A DNA stretch of 64,000 nt from Glycomyces sp. YM15 (GTDB lineage Bacteria > Actinomycetota > Actinomycetes > Mycobacteriales > Micromonosporaceae): positions 232,225 through 296,224 of the forward strand of contig NZ_JAERMK010000001.1 in NCBI RefSeq assembly GCF_016918015.1. The letters run 5' to 3'. Numbering within the stretch: the first letter of the stretch is position 1; every line of letters starts with the position of its first letter. Below, one piece after another: positions 37,692-46,809 of the stretch. Made by a program: the position numbers and the translations under genes. The notes under the pieces are model-generated. The model was not told the origin of the DNA and ran no database searches. It saw only the letters and a list, made by a program, of their open reading frames with translations.

Positions 37692-38092
37692 GGTTCGCCC
37701 CTTCCGAGGAGTCCGAGAACGTCGGTCAAACGCTATCACCGCCGTCGCGCCCGATTCACACCGATGATTTCCGGGATTCGCAACCGAGTCGTAACGGCGA
37801 TTTGCGACTACCCGGACTGGCGGTCGGGAATAGTACCGCTAAAGGGTGAAGGACGTTGTTGTAATTACGACAAAGAACGATGATCGACCGTGGTCTTTTG
37901 TCAGAATTTGCCCCCTTATCAGGGGAACGCGCCGGTCTCGGTCTTGCGGATCCTCGTACGGTGCAAGGGCTTGAATGATAGACCTGAATCACGACTTGTT
38001 CGCGGCCGAAGTTCCGGACCTCCGGTGCGGCGGCGGATTGGAATGACGGCCGTCTTCGGGGGGAGCCGGTCGCACACTGGGGGGGTAACGCT
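37692..38092. promoter_or_regulatory. Divergent control region of the methyltransferase and SsgA-like genes
   Basis: A 401-base AT-richer gap with no gene. It holds an 18-bp near-palindrome, TTGTTGTAATTACGACAA (37856-37873), with a GTAATTAC core and one mismatched pair, 219 bases before the SsgA-like start and 165 bases before the methyltransferase start. Long leader space is typical of developmental genes. Confidence 0.5.
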
Positions 38093-38527
38093 ATGAGCAT
38101 GGCACGATCGGCGACAGTCGATATCGGTACCACCATGCGGCTCGTCGCGCCCGACTTCGCGACGGTGAGCGTGCGTGCGAGCCTGCGCTACGACCCGGAC
38201 GATCCCTATGCCGTCTGCGTCATGTTCCACCCCGACGGCACCGACGCCGACCAGGTGGCGTGGTCCTTCTCGCGGGAGCTGCTCGCGAAGGGGCTCGAAG
38301 AGCCCACGGGGATCGGCGACGTGCGCGTGTGGCCCTGGACCACCCCGCGGGGCGAGTCGGTCGCATTGGCACTGTCCTCACCGGACGGGAACGCGCTGTT
38401 CGAGATCAACCGGGGCGTCGTGCAGCGGTTCCTCCGCCGGGCCTACAGCCTCGTCCCTCGCGGCCGCGAATCCGGCTATGTCGACATGGACACGACCCTC
38501 ACCAAGCTCCTGGCCGGCGGCGTCTGA
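38093..38527 (+). CDS. SsgA-like protein (SALP) of sporulation and cell division
   Basis: A 144-residue SsgA/SsgB-family protein: LRYDPDDPYAVCVMFHPDG, VAWSFSRELLAKGLEEPTGIGDVRVWPW, VALALSSPDGNALFEI and the closing YVDMDTTLTKLLAGG. SALPs exist only in morphologically complex actinobacteria and direct septum placement or peptidoglycan events during sporulation; SsgB recruits FtsZ (known in Streptomyces). A GGGGGG sits just before ATG. Which SALP subclass this is cannot be told from sequence alone, although length and the VQRFLRRAYSLVP helix fit SsgB-like members. Confidence 0.92.
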   Translation: MSMARSATVDIGTTMRLVAPDFATVSVRASLRYDPDDPYAVCVMFHPDGTDADQVAWSFSRELLAKGLEEPTGIGDVRVWPWTTPRGESVALALSSPDGNALFEINRGVVQRFLRRAYSLVPRGRESGYVDMDTTLTKLLAGGV

Positions 38528-38552
38528 CGCGCCGATCCGCCATACCAGCGGG

Positions 38553-38585
38553 AAAGGGCGGACCGGGATTCCCGGTCCGCCCTTT
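38553..38585. terminator. Bidirectional hairpin between SsgA-like gene and oxidase pseudogene
   Basis: Perfect 15-bp stem AAAGGGCGGACCGGG (38553-38567) / CCCGGTCCGCCCTTT (38571-38585), 3-base loop, with A- and T-ends on both sides. Confidence 0.88.
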
Positions 38586-38606
38586 CGCGTCCCCGCAGCG
38601 CGGCGG

Positions 38607-39351
38607 TCACTCCGGGCGGTTCCCGGCGGGCCCGCCGATGCGGAACGGCTCACTGACCCCTTCGTAGAGCAGGTGCGCGACCAGGCCCTCCACGGCGTGC
38701 GGCAGGTTGTGGCAGTGGTCCATCCAGATCCCCGGGTCGTCCGCGACGAAGGCGACCTCGTACGCCTCGCCGTCGCGCACCTCCAGTGAATCGACCCACC
38801 AGGGGCTGCCGGTCGCGGCGACCCCGTCGCGGGAGAGCACCACGGCGTGATGGCCGTGCAGGTGGCGACGAACCGGTAGACGAACGACTCGCCGGCGCCG
38901 ACGGCGTCCTGGGTGACCCCGGCGGCACCGTCCATGGCGCCGGGCACGTCGACGCCGTGCCAATGGAGGGTGACGCCGTCGGGGACGTCCGCGTTCTCGA
39001 GGACGACCTCGACGAGCTGGCCCTGCTCGGCGCGGATCTCCGGGCCCGGCGAGACACCGTTGAGGGTGTAGCCGTCCACCTCGCGGCCGGAGGCGAGCGC
39101 GAAGCGCCCGCGTTCGGCGGTGAGGGTGGCGCGCACGTCCGCTTCGGGTCGTCGGGAACGGTGAGCTCGTCGACGGGAACGGTCTCCCCGCCGCCGCCGG
39201 GCGACCCGCCGCCGTGGTCGTGGCCGCCCATGTCCGCGACCGAGTAGGACTCGGGCAGCAGACTGGCCTGCCAGAACCAGGCGACGGGCGCGAGGACCGC
39301 GACGGCCGCGGCCGCGGCCGCGAGGGTCTTGGCGCGCTTACTGAGGCGCAT
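38607..39351 (-). pseudogene. Decayed multicopper oxidase (frameshift plus large internal deletion)
   Basis: Three reading frames are needed. Frame 1 from ATG 39351 gives a membrane/signal segment (about 5-27), a GGHDHGGGSPGGGG linker and LTVPDDPK. Near 39141-39147 one base seems lost, shifting to ADVRATLTAERGRFALASGREVDGYTLNGVSPGPEIRAEQ and on to WHGVDVPGAMDG...FVYRFV. Near 38865-38867 the sequence jumps to HLHGHHAVVLSRDG and continues SPWWVDSLEV, IWMDHCHNLPHA to GNRPE. The expected roughly 150-180 residues between these parts, including the YWYHSH copper motif, are missing. It overlapped the upstream membrane gene by 14 bases. Confidence 0.85.
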
Positions 39352-39793
39352 CCCCGGCCGCCGCCTCCGGTGCGGGCCGCTTGGCGCGGTACCCGGCCAT
39401 GAACGCGGTCCCGTAGACCGCGAACGCGACGAGGCCGTGCAGCAGGCCGAGGATCGCCGCCTCGTGGCCGAAGATGCCGAGGAGGACCTGCACGATCACC
39501 CAAGCCAGGACCAGGACTGCGAGGAGCACGCCGCCCTTGACCTTGGCGAAGAACGAGATGATCAGCAGTATCAGGGCCAGGGCCGGGACGACCATCATGC
39601 CGTTGATGCCGTGGAGCATGAACCCGACGGCCTCGTCGAACGGAGGGTCCTCGCTCTCCATGACGGCGGCGTCGAGCACGCCGCCGTCCTCGACCCAGAT
39701 GGCGAGGCCGGCGACGGCGTAGGCCGTGAACGCGGCCTGAAGTGCTACCTCAGCGGCGATGACGTACGCGAGGACGCGGTAGACGACTCTCAT
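39338..39793 (-). CDS. Four-helix membrane protein, possibly cytochrome b561-like
   Basis: A 151-residue protein with four hydrophobic helices (about 7-32, 55-80, 85-110, 112-135). His residues sit at helix positions suited to heme or metal (FMLHGINGMM and GHEAAILGLLHGL). Family not securely recognised; it resembles small actinobacterial DUF membrane proteins found beside copper oxidases. It is the first gene of a pair with the multicopper oxidase remnant, overlapping it by 14 bases. Start ATG 39793, weak ribosome site. Confidence 0.7.
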   Translation of the reverse strand: MRVVYRVLAYVIAAEVALQAAFTAYAVAGLAIWVEDGGVLDAAVMESEDPPFDEAVGFMLHGINGMMVVPALALILLIISFFAKVKGGVLLAVLVLAWVIVQVLLGIFGHEAAILGLLHGLVAFAVYGTAFMAGYRAKRPAPEAAAGDAPQ

Positions 39794-39901
39794 TCGGGTG
39801 CCTCCTGCTCGGGGGCGACTCAACCGTTGCCCAACGTGATGATAGGCACACTGAGAGTGTCGAAGTTCGGGGAAGACAGGGAGCCGCGCCCCGTTTCCGA
39901 G

Positions 39902-39917
39902 GCGCGGGTTCCCGCGC
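39902..39917 (-). terminator. Short hairpin after ackA
   Basis: GCGCGGG (39902-39908) / CCCGCGC (39911-39917) with a 2-base loop, just beyond the ackA stop on the minus strand. The short loop makes it a weak candidate. Confidence 0.4.
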
Positions 39918-39930
39918 GGGCGGTCAGGTG

Positions 39931-41115
39931 TCAAGAACGCAGGAGCGCCGCCGTCTGCGAGGCGATCTCGCCCTCTTCATTGGTGGGGATGACCATCACC
40001 GTGATCGGCGACTGCGGCGTCGAGATGACCGGCCCGCCCGCCGCGTTCGCGGCCTCGTCGAGGTGCACGCCGAGCGCCACCAGCGAACCGAGCGCGCCCG
40101 CGCGCACTTCCGGGCTGTTCTCCCCCACCCCGGCGGTGAACGCGATCGCGTCCGCCCCGCCGAGCGCGGCGATGTACGAGCCGATGTACTTGCGGATCCG
40201 GTAGCAGTAGATCTCCAGGGCGATCTGCGCCGACCGGTCGCCGGACCGGGCGGCCGCCTCGACTACGCGCATGTCGATCTGCCCGGTCAGGGCGAGCATC
40301 CCCGACTCCTTGTTCAGCGCCGCGTCCAGGTCGGCGAACGAGGCGCCCGTCCGGCGGTGCATGTGGAACACGATCGCCGGGTCGATGTCGCCCGACCGCG
40401 TCCCCATGACCAGGCCCTCCAGCGGCGTCAACCCCATCGACGTGTCGATCGAGCGCCCGCGCTCCACGGCGGACACCGAGGCGCCGTTGCCGAGGTGGGC
40501 CACGATCACGTTGACCTCCTTGGGGCTCTTGCCGAGCAGCTCGGCGGCCTTGCGGGAGACGTACGCGTGCGAGGTGCCGTGGAACCCGTACCGGCGCACC
40601 CCGTGCTCTTCGCGCCAAGCCCTCGGCACCGCGTACAGGTGCGCCCGCTCGGGCATCGTCGCGTGGAACGCCGTGTCGAACACCGCGACCTGCGGGAGCT
40701 TCGGGAACAGCTTGCGCGCCACCTGGATGCCCTCCAGGTTCGCCGGGTTGTGCAGCGGCGCGAGCGCCGCCAGCTCCTCGATGGCCTGCTCGACCTCGTC
40801 GTCCACGACGACCGGCTGCACGAACCGCTCACCGCCGTGCACCACCCGGTGCGCCACCGCGATGAGCCCGGCCCCCGAAAGCGGGGTCCCGTGCTCCTCG
40901 AACACCGCGACCATCGCCTCCAGCCCGGCGGCGTGGTCGGCGAGGCGCGTGGTCGTCTGGTGCTTCTCGCCCGCGTGCTTGTGGGTGAGGATCGACTCCG
41001 ACTGCCCGATGCGCTCGATGACGCCCGAAGTCGAGGCCTCCAGGGTCTCACCGTCGACCAGCTGGTACTTGATCGACGAAGACCCGGAGTTGATCACCAG
41101 GACCGGTGCGCTCAT
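39931..41115 (-). CDS. ackA: Acetate kinase
   Basis: A 394-residue ASKHA-fold kinase: VLVINSGSSSIKYQL (residues 3-17) and catalytic-region HRVVHGGERF, DTAFHATMP, RRYGFHGTSHAYVS, VIVAHLGNGASVSAV, GLTPLEGLVMGTRSGDIDP and FTAGVGENSPEVR are all canonical. It interconverts acetyl phosphate plus ADP with acetate plus ATP. It starts 51 bases after pta on the same strand: a pta-ackA operon. Together with the phosphoketolase at 51.5 kb it can yield ATP from acetyl phosphate. Confidence 0.98.
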   Translation of the reverse strand: MSAPVLVINSGSSSIKYQLVDGETLEASTSGVIERIGQSESILTHKHAGEKHQTTTRLADHAAGLEAMVAVFEEHGTPLSGAGLIAVAHRVVHGGERFVQPVVVDDEVEQAIEELAALAPLHNPANLEGIQVARKLFPKLPQVAVFDTAFHATMPERAHLYAVPRAWREEHGVRRYGFHGTSHAYVSRKAAELLGKSPKEVNVIVAHLGNGASVSAVERGRSIDTSMGLTPLEGLVMGTRSGDIDPAIVFHMHRRTGASFADLDAALNKESGMLALTGQIDMRVVEAAARSGDRSAQIALEIYCYRIRKYIGSYIAALGGADAIAFTAGVGENSPEVRAGALGSLVALGVHLDEAANAAGGPVISTPQSPITVMVIPTNEEGEIASQTAALLRS

Positions 41116-41165
41116 GGCATTCCTTTCTCGCGCTCGGGCCCGCGGGAGCTCAGGCCTTCCGGAGC

Positions 41166-43241
41166 TCAATCGGGCCGGCTCGCCTGGATGGCGGTCAGCG
41201 CGACGGTGTTGACGATGTCGGGCACGGTCGCGCCCCGCGACAGGTCGTTCACGGGCTTGCGCAGGCCCTGGAGCACCGGGCCCACCGCGATCGCCCCGGC
41301 GGAACGCTGCACGGCCTTGTACAGGTTGTTGCCGGTGTTCAGGTCGGGGACGATGAAGACCGTGGCCTTCCCCGCCACCTGCGATTCGGGCAGCTTCGTT
41401 CCGGCGACGCCGGCATCGGCGGCGGCGTCGTACTGGATGGGACCCTCCACCGGGAGACCCGGTCTGCGGGACCGGACGATCTCGGTGGCCGCCCGGACCT
41501 TGTCCACGGCTTCACCGTGGCCCGAGGTGCCGGTGGAGCAGGAGAGCATCGCCACGCGCGGTTCCACGCCGAACTCGATGGCGGTGTCAGCAGAGGATAG
41601 CGCGATGTCGGCCAGTTGCTCGGCATCGGGGTTCGGGTTGACCGCGCAGTCGCCGTAGACGAGCACACGGTCCTCCAGGCACATGAAGAACACCGAGGAG
41701 ACCACGGCCACTTCGGGTTTCGTCTTGATGATCTCGAACGACGGCCGGATCGTGTGGGCCGTGGTGTGCACCGCGCCCGAGACCATGCCGTCGGCCATGC
41801 CCGTGTGGACCATCATCGTGCCGAAATAGGAGACGTCGGCGACCGTGTCGTAGGCCTGTTCAACGGTGACGCCCTTGTGGGCGCGCAGCTGCGCGTACTC
41901 CTTCGCGAAGCGCTCGCGGATCTCGTGGTCGCCCGGGTTGAGGATCGCGACCCCGCCCAGGTCCACGCCCAGTTGCGCCGCCTGCGAGCGGATCTCGGAC
42001 TCCTCGCCGAGGAGCGTCAGGCGGGCGACGTCCCTCCGAGTGAGGATCTCGGCGGCCTTGAGGATGCGCGGCTCGGCGCCCTCGGGCAGCACGATGTGCT
42101 TGTCGAGGGCCTTCGCGCGGCCGATCATCGCGTGCTCGAACATGATCGGCGTGACCACGGTCGGCTTCGCCAGCGCGAGCCGGTCGAGCAGGTCGGCACC
42201 GTCCACACCGGCCGCGAAGTCCTCGAGGGCGCGGGTGATCTTGCGCTGGCCGCCGGCGGCGAGCGAGCCGGAGACGTCGCCGACGAGGTTCGCCATGTCG
42301 AAGGTGTCGAGCCGCACCAAGGCGATCGGCAGGCGGGAGTCGAGTCCGGCGACGATGTCGAGGATCTGCGGCTCCGGTCGTATGCCGCCGGTGAGGAACA
42401 CGGCCGAGAGGCTCGGCGTGCCTTCGGCGAGGTGGGCGGCGAGGAGTCCGAGGAGGACTTCGGAGCGGTCCCCGGGGAGGATCACGGCCTTGTCGTCGGC
42501 GAGGCGGGTGAGGAGGTTGGGGAGGGTCATCGCGGCGACGACGACGTCGCCGACGGTGCGGGTGAAGACCTCGGGGTCGCCGGAGATGAGGGTGGCGTCG
42601 GCGGCTTCGATGAGCTCGCCCACGGTGGGGGCCTCGATCTCCGGGTCTTCGACGATCACGCCGGTGCCGGGATGCGCGGCCTTCACGACGTCGGCGTAGG
42701 AGGCGTCGACGCGGTTGACGATGGTGCCGAGCACGGTCGCGTGGTCGGCTTCGGCTTGGGCCACGCCGAAGCGCAGCGCCGCCGCGATGTCCGGGGGGCT
42801 CTTGTGGAAACCGGTGATGATCAGGAGCATCGGCGCGGCGAGGTTCACGGCGATGCGGGTGTTGTAGGTGAACTCGACCGAAGCGCCCACATCGGAGTAG
42901 TCGGAGCCGACGACGAGGACGACGTCGTGCGCGTCGGCCAGCGCGTGGTAGCGCTCGACGATCTGGGTGAGGGCGGCGTCGGCGTCCGCGCGGACGTCGG
43001 AGTAGGTGGCGCCGACCGAGGCCTCGTAAGGGCTCGGCAGGCGGTAGTGGTCGCGGAGGAGGGTGATGATCGGGTCGCCGGCGAGGGTGTTGTCGTCGCG
43101 GACGATGGGGCGGAACACCGCTACGGACCCGGCGCGCCGGGTGAGCAGGTCCATGACGCCGACCGCTACGGCGGACTTGCCGCTGCCGGGGTCGAGACTG
43201 GCGAGGTAGAGACTTTGAGCCACGGCTCCAACGCTATCCAT
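41166..43241 (-). CDS. pta: Phosphate acetyltransferase, long form
   Basis: A 691-residue three-part enzyme. N-terminal P-loop-like domain (SLYLASLDPGSGKSAVAVGV), a DRTGG domain (about 210-320), and a C-terminal PTA catalytic domain from about 365 (MFEHAMIGRAKALDKHIVLPEGAEPRILKAAEIL, SCSTGTSGHGEAVDKV, GPIQYDAAADAGVAGTKLPESQVAGKATVFIVPDLNTGNN). It moves acetyl between CoA and phosphate. ATG 43241 lacks a clear ribosome site; GTG 43223 (reading VAQSLYLAS), preceded by GGAG, is a plausible alternative. Confidence 0.96.
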   Translation of the reverse strand: MDSVGAVAQSLYLASLDPGSGKSAVAVGVMDLLTRRAGSVAVFRPIVRDDNTLAGDPIITLLRDHYRLPSPYEASVGATYSDVRADADAALTQIVERYHALADAHDVVLVVGSDYSDVGASVEFTYNTRIAVNLAAPMLLIITGFHKSPPDIAAALRFGVAQAEADHATVLGTIVNRVDASYADVVKAAHPGTGVIVEDPEIEAPTVGELIEAADATLISGDPEVFTRTVGDVVVAAMTLPNLLTRLADDKAVILPGDRSEVLLGLLAAHLAEGTPSLSAVFLTGGIRPEPQILDIVAGLDSRLPIALVRLDTFDMANLVGDVSGSLAAGGQRKITRALEDFAAGVDGADLLDRLALAKPTVVTPIMFEHAMIGRAKALDKHIVLPEGAEPRILKAAEILTRRDVARLTLLGEESEIRSQAAQLGVDLGGVAILNPGDHEIRERFAKEYAQLRAHKGVTVEQAYDTVADVSYFGTMMVHTGMADGMVSGAVHTTAHTIRPSFEIIKTKPEVAVVSSVFFMCLEDRVLVYGDCAVNPNPDAEQLADIALSSADTAIEFGVEPRVAMLSCSTGTSGHGEAVDKVRAATEIVRSRRPGLPVEGPIQYDAAADAGVAGTKLPESQVAGKATVFIVPDLNTGNNLYKAVQRSAGAIAVGPVLQGLRKPVNDLSRGATVPDIVNTVALTAIQASRPD

Positions 43242-43304
43242 CCCGTGCGAGCCGCGCAGCGTATCTGCGCGGCGGCTCACCTGTGAGCTTGCGCCCGTGT
43301 CCTC

Positions 43305-44450
43305 TCAGTCGGCGTAGCCGTCTTCGGGGACGGGCTGCGGCGGCGGTGTGCCGACGTAGCGGGCCCTGGGGCGGATGATCTTGGAGTCGCGGGCCTGTTC
43401 GAGGATGTTGGCGCACCAGCCGACCACGCGGCTGGTGGTGAACGTGGGCGTGAACATGGTGCGCGGCACCCCGGCGAGCTCCATGACCACGCCGGCGTAG
43501 AACTCGACGTTCGTGTAGAGCTTGCGGCCGGGTTTGACTTCGGCGAGGATCTCGACGACGCGGCGTTCGACGGTCTTGGCGAAGTCCACGATGTCGCCGT
43601 CGAGTCCGTCGGCGACGTCCCGCAGGTGCAGCGAGCGCGGGTCGTCGGTCTTGTAGACGGCGTGGCCGAAGCCCATGATGCGCCGACCGGCGTCGAGTTC
43701 GCCGCGGATCCAGCCGTCGATGTTGTCGGGTCCGCCGATGGCGTCGAGGGCGTCGAGGGCGCGGGCGGGCGCGCCGCCGTGCAGCGGGCCGGAGAGCGCG
43801 CCGATCGCGCCGACCAGGGCCGCGCCGAGGTCGGCGCCGGTGGAGGCGATGACGCGGGCGGTGAACGTGGAGGCGTTGAAGCCGTGGTCGATGGTGAGGA
43901 TGAGATAGTGCTCGACCGCGCGCGCGGCGTCTTCGGAGGGGACTTCGCCGGTCATCATGTACAGGTAGTTCGCGGCGTAGCCGAGGTCGGCGCGCGGGTC
44001 GAGGGGTTCGAGGCCCTGATCGATGCGCCACATGGCGGTGAGGATCGTGGGCGTGACGGCGCAGGCGAAGCGCGCGTCGTCGGCGCGGGCGGCCTCGTCG
44101 ATGTCGAGCAGGGGCTTCATGGGCCGGGACGCGCACGCGGCGGAGAGCGCGGTGCGGAGGCCGTCGAGCGGCGTCGAGCCCTTGAGGTGGGGCAGGAGCT
44201 CGCGGAGTTCGGGGGTGAGCGTGCGGTAGGGGGCGACCTGGGACTTGAACTCGTCGAGTTGGGCGCGGGTGGGCAGCGCGGCGTGGGTCATGAGGTACCA
44301 GACCTGCTCGAACGAGCACCGCTGCGCGAGTTCCACGGCGTTGTACTCGCGGTAGTGGTAGAAGCCCTCGTCGCCGCGCACGTCGCCGATCTCGGTGTCG
44401 GCGACGATGACACGGTCCAGGCCTTTGGGGACTTCGATGAATTCGGTCAT
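43305..44450 (-). CDS. citA: Citrate synthase (type 2 / CitA-like)
   Basis: A 381-residue citrate synthase-fold protein. Catalytic His residues appear in GALSGPLHGGAPARAL and GFGHAVYK, with the Arg-rich RYVGTPPP tail. The usual catalytic Asp (FYSG context, NVDFYSG) is Glu here: NVEFYAGVV. That Glu is common in the actinobacterial CitA-like subgroup, so it is not a sequencing fault. It may act as citrate or 2-methylcitrate synthase. 63 bases upstream of pta on the same strand, so citA-pta-ackA may be co-transcribed. Confidence 0.93.
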   Translation of the reverse strand: MTEFIEVPKGLDRVIVADTEIGDVRGDEGFYHYREYNAVELAQRCSFEQVWYLMTHAALPTRAQLDEFKSQVAPYRTLTPELRELLPHLKGSTPLDGLRTALSAACASRPMKPLLDIDEAARADDARFACAVTPTILTAMWRIDQGLEPLDPRADLGYAANYLYMMTGEVPSEDAARAVEHYLILTIDHGFNASTFTARVIASTGADLGAALVGAIGALSGPLHGGAPARALDALDAIGGPDNIDGWIRGELDAGRRIMGFGHAVYKTDDPRSLHLRDVADGLDGDIVDFAKTVERRVVEILAEVKPGRKLYTNVEFYAGVVMELAGVPRTMFTPTFTTSRVVGWCANILEQARDSKIIRPRARYVGTPPPQPVPEDGYAD

Positions 44451-44731
44451 TGGCTACTCCTCGTCCGGCGCGCCTGTGGGCCGCCTGGTGACGTCTGCTG
44501 TCGCGATCGCCGCCCCGGTTCGCTAGACAGCCTACGGGATTTCGCGCGGCGCGGACCTGAACGGCCGCCCGGGTCCGCGTCACCGTCCGGGCGGAGGCGG
44601 GGCCGTGGCGGGGGCGCTTTAGAGTGGACGTCCTGCCCGACAGCAGCGCCGACACCGCGAGCCGCCGGTTCCCTCTCCCCATGGCCCGCAGGGGTTCGCG
44701 CGAAAATGGACACCCCGAACGAGGATTGCCC

Positions 44732-46303
44732 GTGGACTCCGGAACGCTCATCGCCGGCCGCTACCGTCTCGACCGCGTCATCGCCGCCGGCGGCATGGGT
44801 TCGGTGTGGCGGGCCGAGGACGAGCGGCTCGAGCGCACCGTGGCGGTCAAGGTGCTGCACGCGGGCCTCGACGCCTCGCAGCGCCCGCGGGACCGCTTCG
44901 AGCGGGAGGCGAAGACCCTGGCGAGCCTGAAGGGCCCGGGGTGCGTGGAGGTCTACGACTTCGGTGAGGAGCCCGACGGCGACCGGACGGTCGTGTTCCT
45001 GGTGATGGAGCTGGTCGACGGCGTCTCGCTGGCGGAGCTGCTGCATCGGGAGGAGCGGCTCGACCCGGCACGGACGATGCGGATCATGGCGGAGGCGGCC
45101 GAGGCGCTCGCGGCCGCGCACCGGCGCGGGATCGTGCACCGGGACATCAAGCCGGGCAACATCCTCGTCGACGCCGACGACCGGGTCAAGGTGGTGGACT
45201 TCGGGATCTCGCTGTTCGCGAACCGGGCGCGCTTGACCCCCAGCGACCAGGTGCTGGGGACGGCGCCGTACGTCTCGCCGGAGCAGTTGCGGGACAAGGG
45301 CGTCAGCGGAGCGTCCGACCTGTACTCGCTGGGGGCCGTGGCCTACGAGTGCCTCGCCGGGACACCGCCGTTCGACGCGGAGGATCCGGCCGCGGTGATC
45401 CACGGCCACTTGTACTCCGAGCCTCCGGCGCTGCCCGCCGACGTTCCCGCCGAGGTCGCCGGGGTCGTCTCCCGGTCGCTGCAGAAGTCCCCTGAGGAGC
45501 GCTGGGAGTCCGGCGACGTCCTCGCGGCGGCGGCCCGGGCGGCGACGACCGGGGAGCATCCGGTCGCGACGCCCCCGGCGGTCGGGTCCTCGATGGAGGC
45601 CCGCACCGTGGACGTCCCGGTCGCGCAGGCGCCGTTCACGCCTCCGGCGGACCCGCCGGTGACGCCGCCTTCGCAGCCGGCGGTCGAGCCGCCCGCAGCG
45701 GCACCGCGCCGACGGCGCCGCATGATCCTCGTCGGGGTCGCGGTCGTACTGGCGCTGGCGGTGATCGCGGTCTTGGCGCTGAATCCATTCGCGGGCGATG
45801 GGAAGGTCGCCGATGGCGCGGAGGACACGACGCCCACCGGGGCGGCCTCGGCATCGGACGCGGCCTCGGCGCAGGACCCGTCCGCGACCGGCAGCGCCGC
45901 TGCTTCCGAGTCCGCGGCCGAGACGACCGGCGCCGCCGAGGAGTCCGGCGGGGAGGGCGACGGCGACGGTTCCGAGGAGGGCGGTTCCGAGGACGGGGGA
46001 GCGACCGGCGGGCAGACCGGCGGCGGTGGCGACGAGGACTCCGACGACGCACCCGTGAAGGAGGGCAGCGGCGAAGTGCCGGACGTGCGGGGCCAGACCA
46101 CGTTCGACGCCCGCGACGAGCTGAACGCCGACGGGTTCTCGAATGTGGTCGCCGCGGTCGGCTACTACTACATCACCCCTGAGCCTGCGCACTGCACGGT
46201 GATCCAGCAGAGCCCTGGCGCCGGTGAGACCGCCGAGTACGGCGCGCAGATCACTGTGTACTTCCACGAGCGCCAGGCCGAGGGCACGAGCTGCATGCTG
46301 TGA
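44732..46303 (+). CDS. Membrane Ser/Thr protein kinase with one PASTA domain
   Basis: A 523-residue Hanks-type kinase. P-loop GGMGSVWRAED with Lys40 in VAVKV, HRD at 136-138 (IVHRDIKPGN) and DFG at Asp156. Then a Pro-rich linker (280-325), basic stop RRRRR and one membrane helix (331-350). Outside the cell are about 100 residues of Gly/Glu/Asp/Ser-rich spacer and a single PASTA domain (about 448-517; VPDVRGQTTFDARDELNADGF, QQSPGAGETAEYGAQITVYF) with two Cys. PASTA domains sense muropeptides or lipid II. GTG 44732 behind GAGGA is chosen. Confidence 0.9.
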   Translation: MDSGTLIAGRYRLDRVIAAGGMGSVWRAEDERLERTVAVKVLHAGLDASQRPRDRFEREAKTLASLKGPGCVEVYDFGEEPDGDRTVVFLVMELVDGVSLAELLHREERLDPARTMRIMAEAAEALAAAHRRGIVHRDIKPGNILVDADDRVKVVDFGISLFANRARLTPSDQVLGTAPYVSPEQLRDKGVSGASDLYSLGAVAYECLAGTPPFDAEDPAAVIHGHLYSEPPALPADVPAEVAGVVSRSLQKSPEERWESGDVLAAAARAATTGEHPVATPPAVGSSMEARTVDVPVAQAPFTPPADPPVTPPSQPAVEPPAAAPRRRRRMILVGVAVVLALAVIAVLALNPFAGDGKVADGAEDTTPTGAASASDAASAQDPSATGSAAASESAAETTGAAEESGGEGDGDGSEEGGSEDGGATGGQTGGGGDEDSDDAPVKEGSGEVPDVRGQTTFDARDELNADGFSNVVAAVGYYYITPEPAHCTVIQQSPGAGETAEYGAQITVYFHERQAEGTSCML

Positions 46304-46437
46304 CCCGGCAACGGGTTCGGCGAATCACCGCGCCGCAGGGGCGAATAGGTTGACCGGCCGGGCCCGGGCCTGAATGATTGGGTGAGCGACCGGTAGAACG
46401 GTCGGGACACGGTCGCATCGACGGGATAGGGATCAAG

Positions 46438-46620
46438 GTGGACGAAGGAATCAGCTCCGCGCCGGGCGTGGTGGTCGGTGTGCTGCTCATCATCGCGGCG
46501 ATCATGTGGTTCTCACCGGGCGCCCGCCACAAGTTCCGCAAGGCCACACTGTGGCTGGTGATCGCGGCGGTCGCGATGATCATCATCTTCGAGCTGCTCA
46601 AGGGGACGCAGCAGACCTGA
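46438..46620 (+). CDS. Small two-helix membrane protein
   Basis: A 60-residue protein beginning with GTG: helices at about 8-27 (PGVVVGVLLIIAAIMWF) and 36-53 (LWLVIAAVAMIIIFELL), with a basic turn ARHKFRK between. No family recognised. The GGGATCAAGG preceding the start is a fair ribosome site. It could relate to the kinase 134 bases upstream, on the same strand. Confidence 0.6.
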   Translation: MDEGISSAPGVVVGVLLIIAAIMWFSPGARHKFRKATLWLVIAAVAMIIIFELLKGTQQT

Positions 46621-46809
46621 TCCGCGTGCGGCGAGAGGCCGTCGCGCCCCTGAGTCGGGGTGGTCGCCGTGCACATTCACGGCTCGCGAGCGTCGCCCGT
46701 CCTGAAGGCTCATGCCTGCATACTCCCTCGCCCGGTCGGTGATCGACCGGGCGTTTTCGCTGCTCGAACCCGTCATCGTGTTCTCTTCACGATTGCTCGG
46801 CCCTCCTAG

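Noticed and set aside
46051-46303. Frameshift in the PASTA kinase tail
   Set aside because: The acidic Gly/Ser spacer looks odd but stays in frame and leads into a complete PASTA domain.
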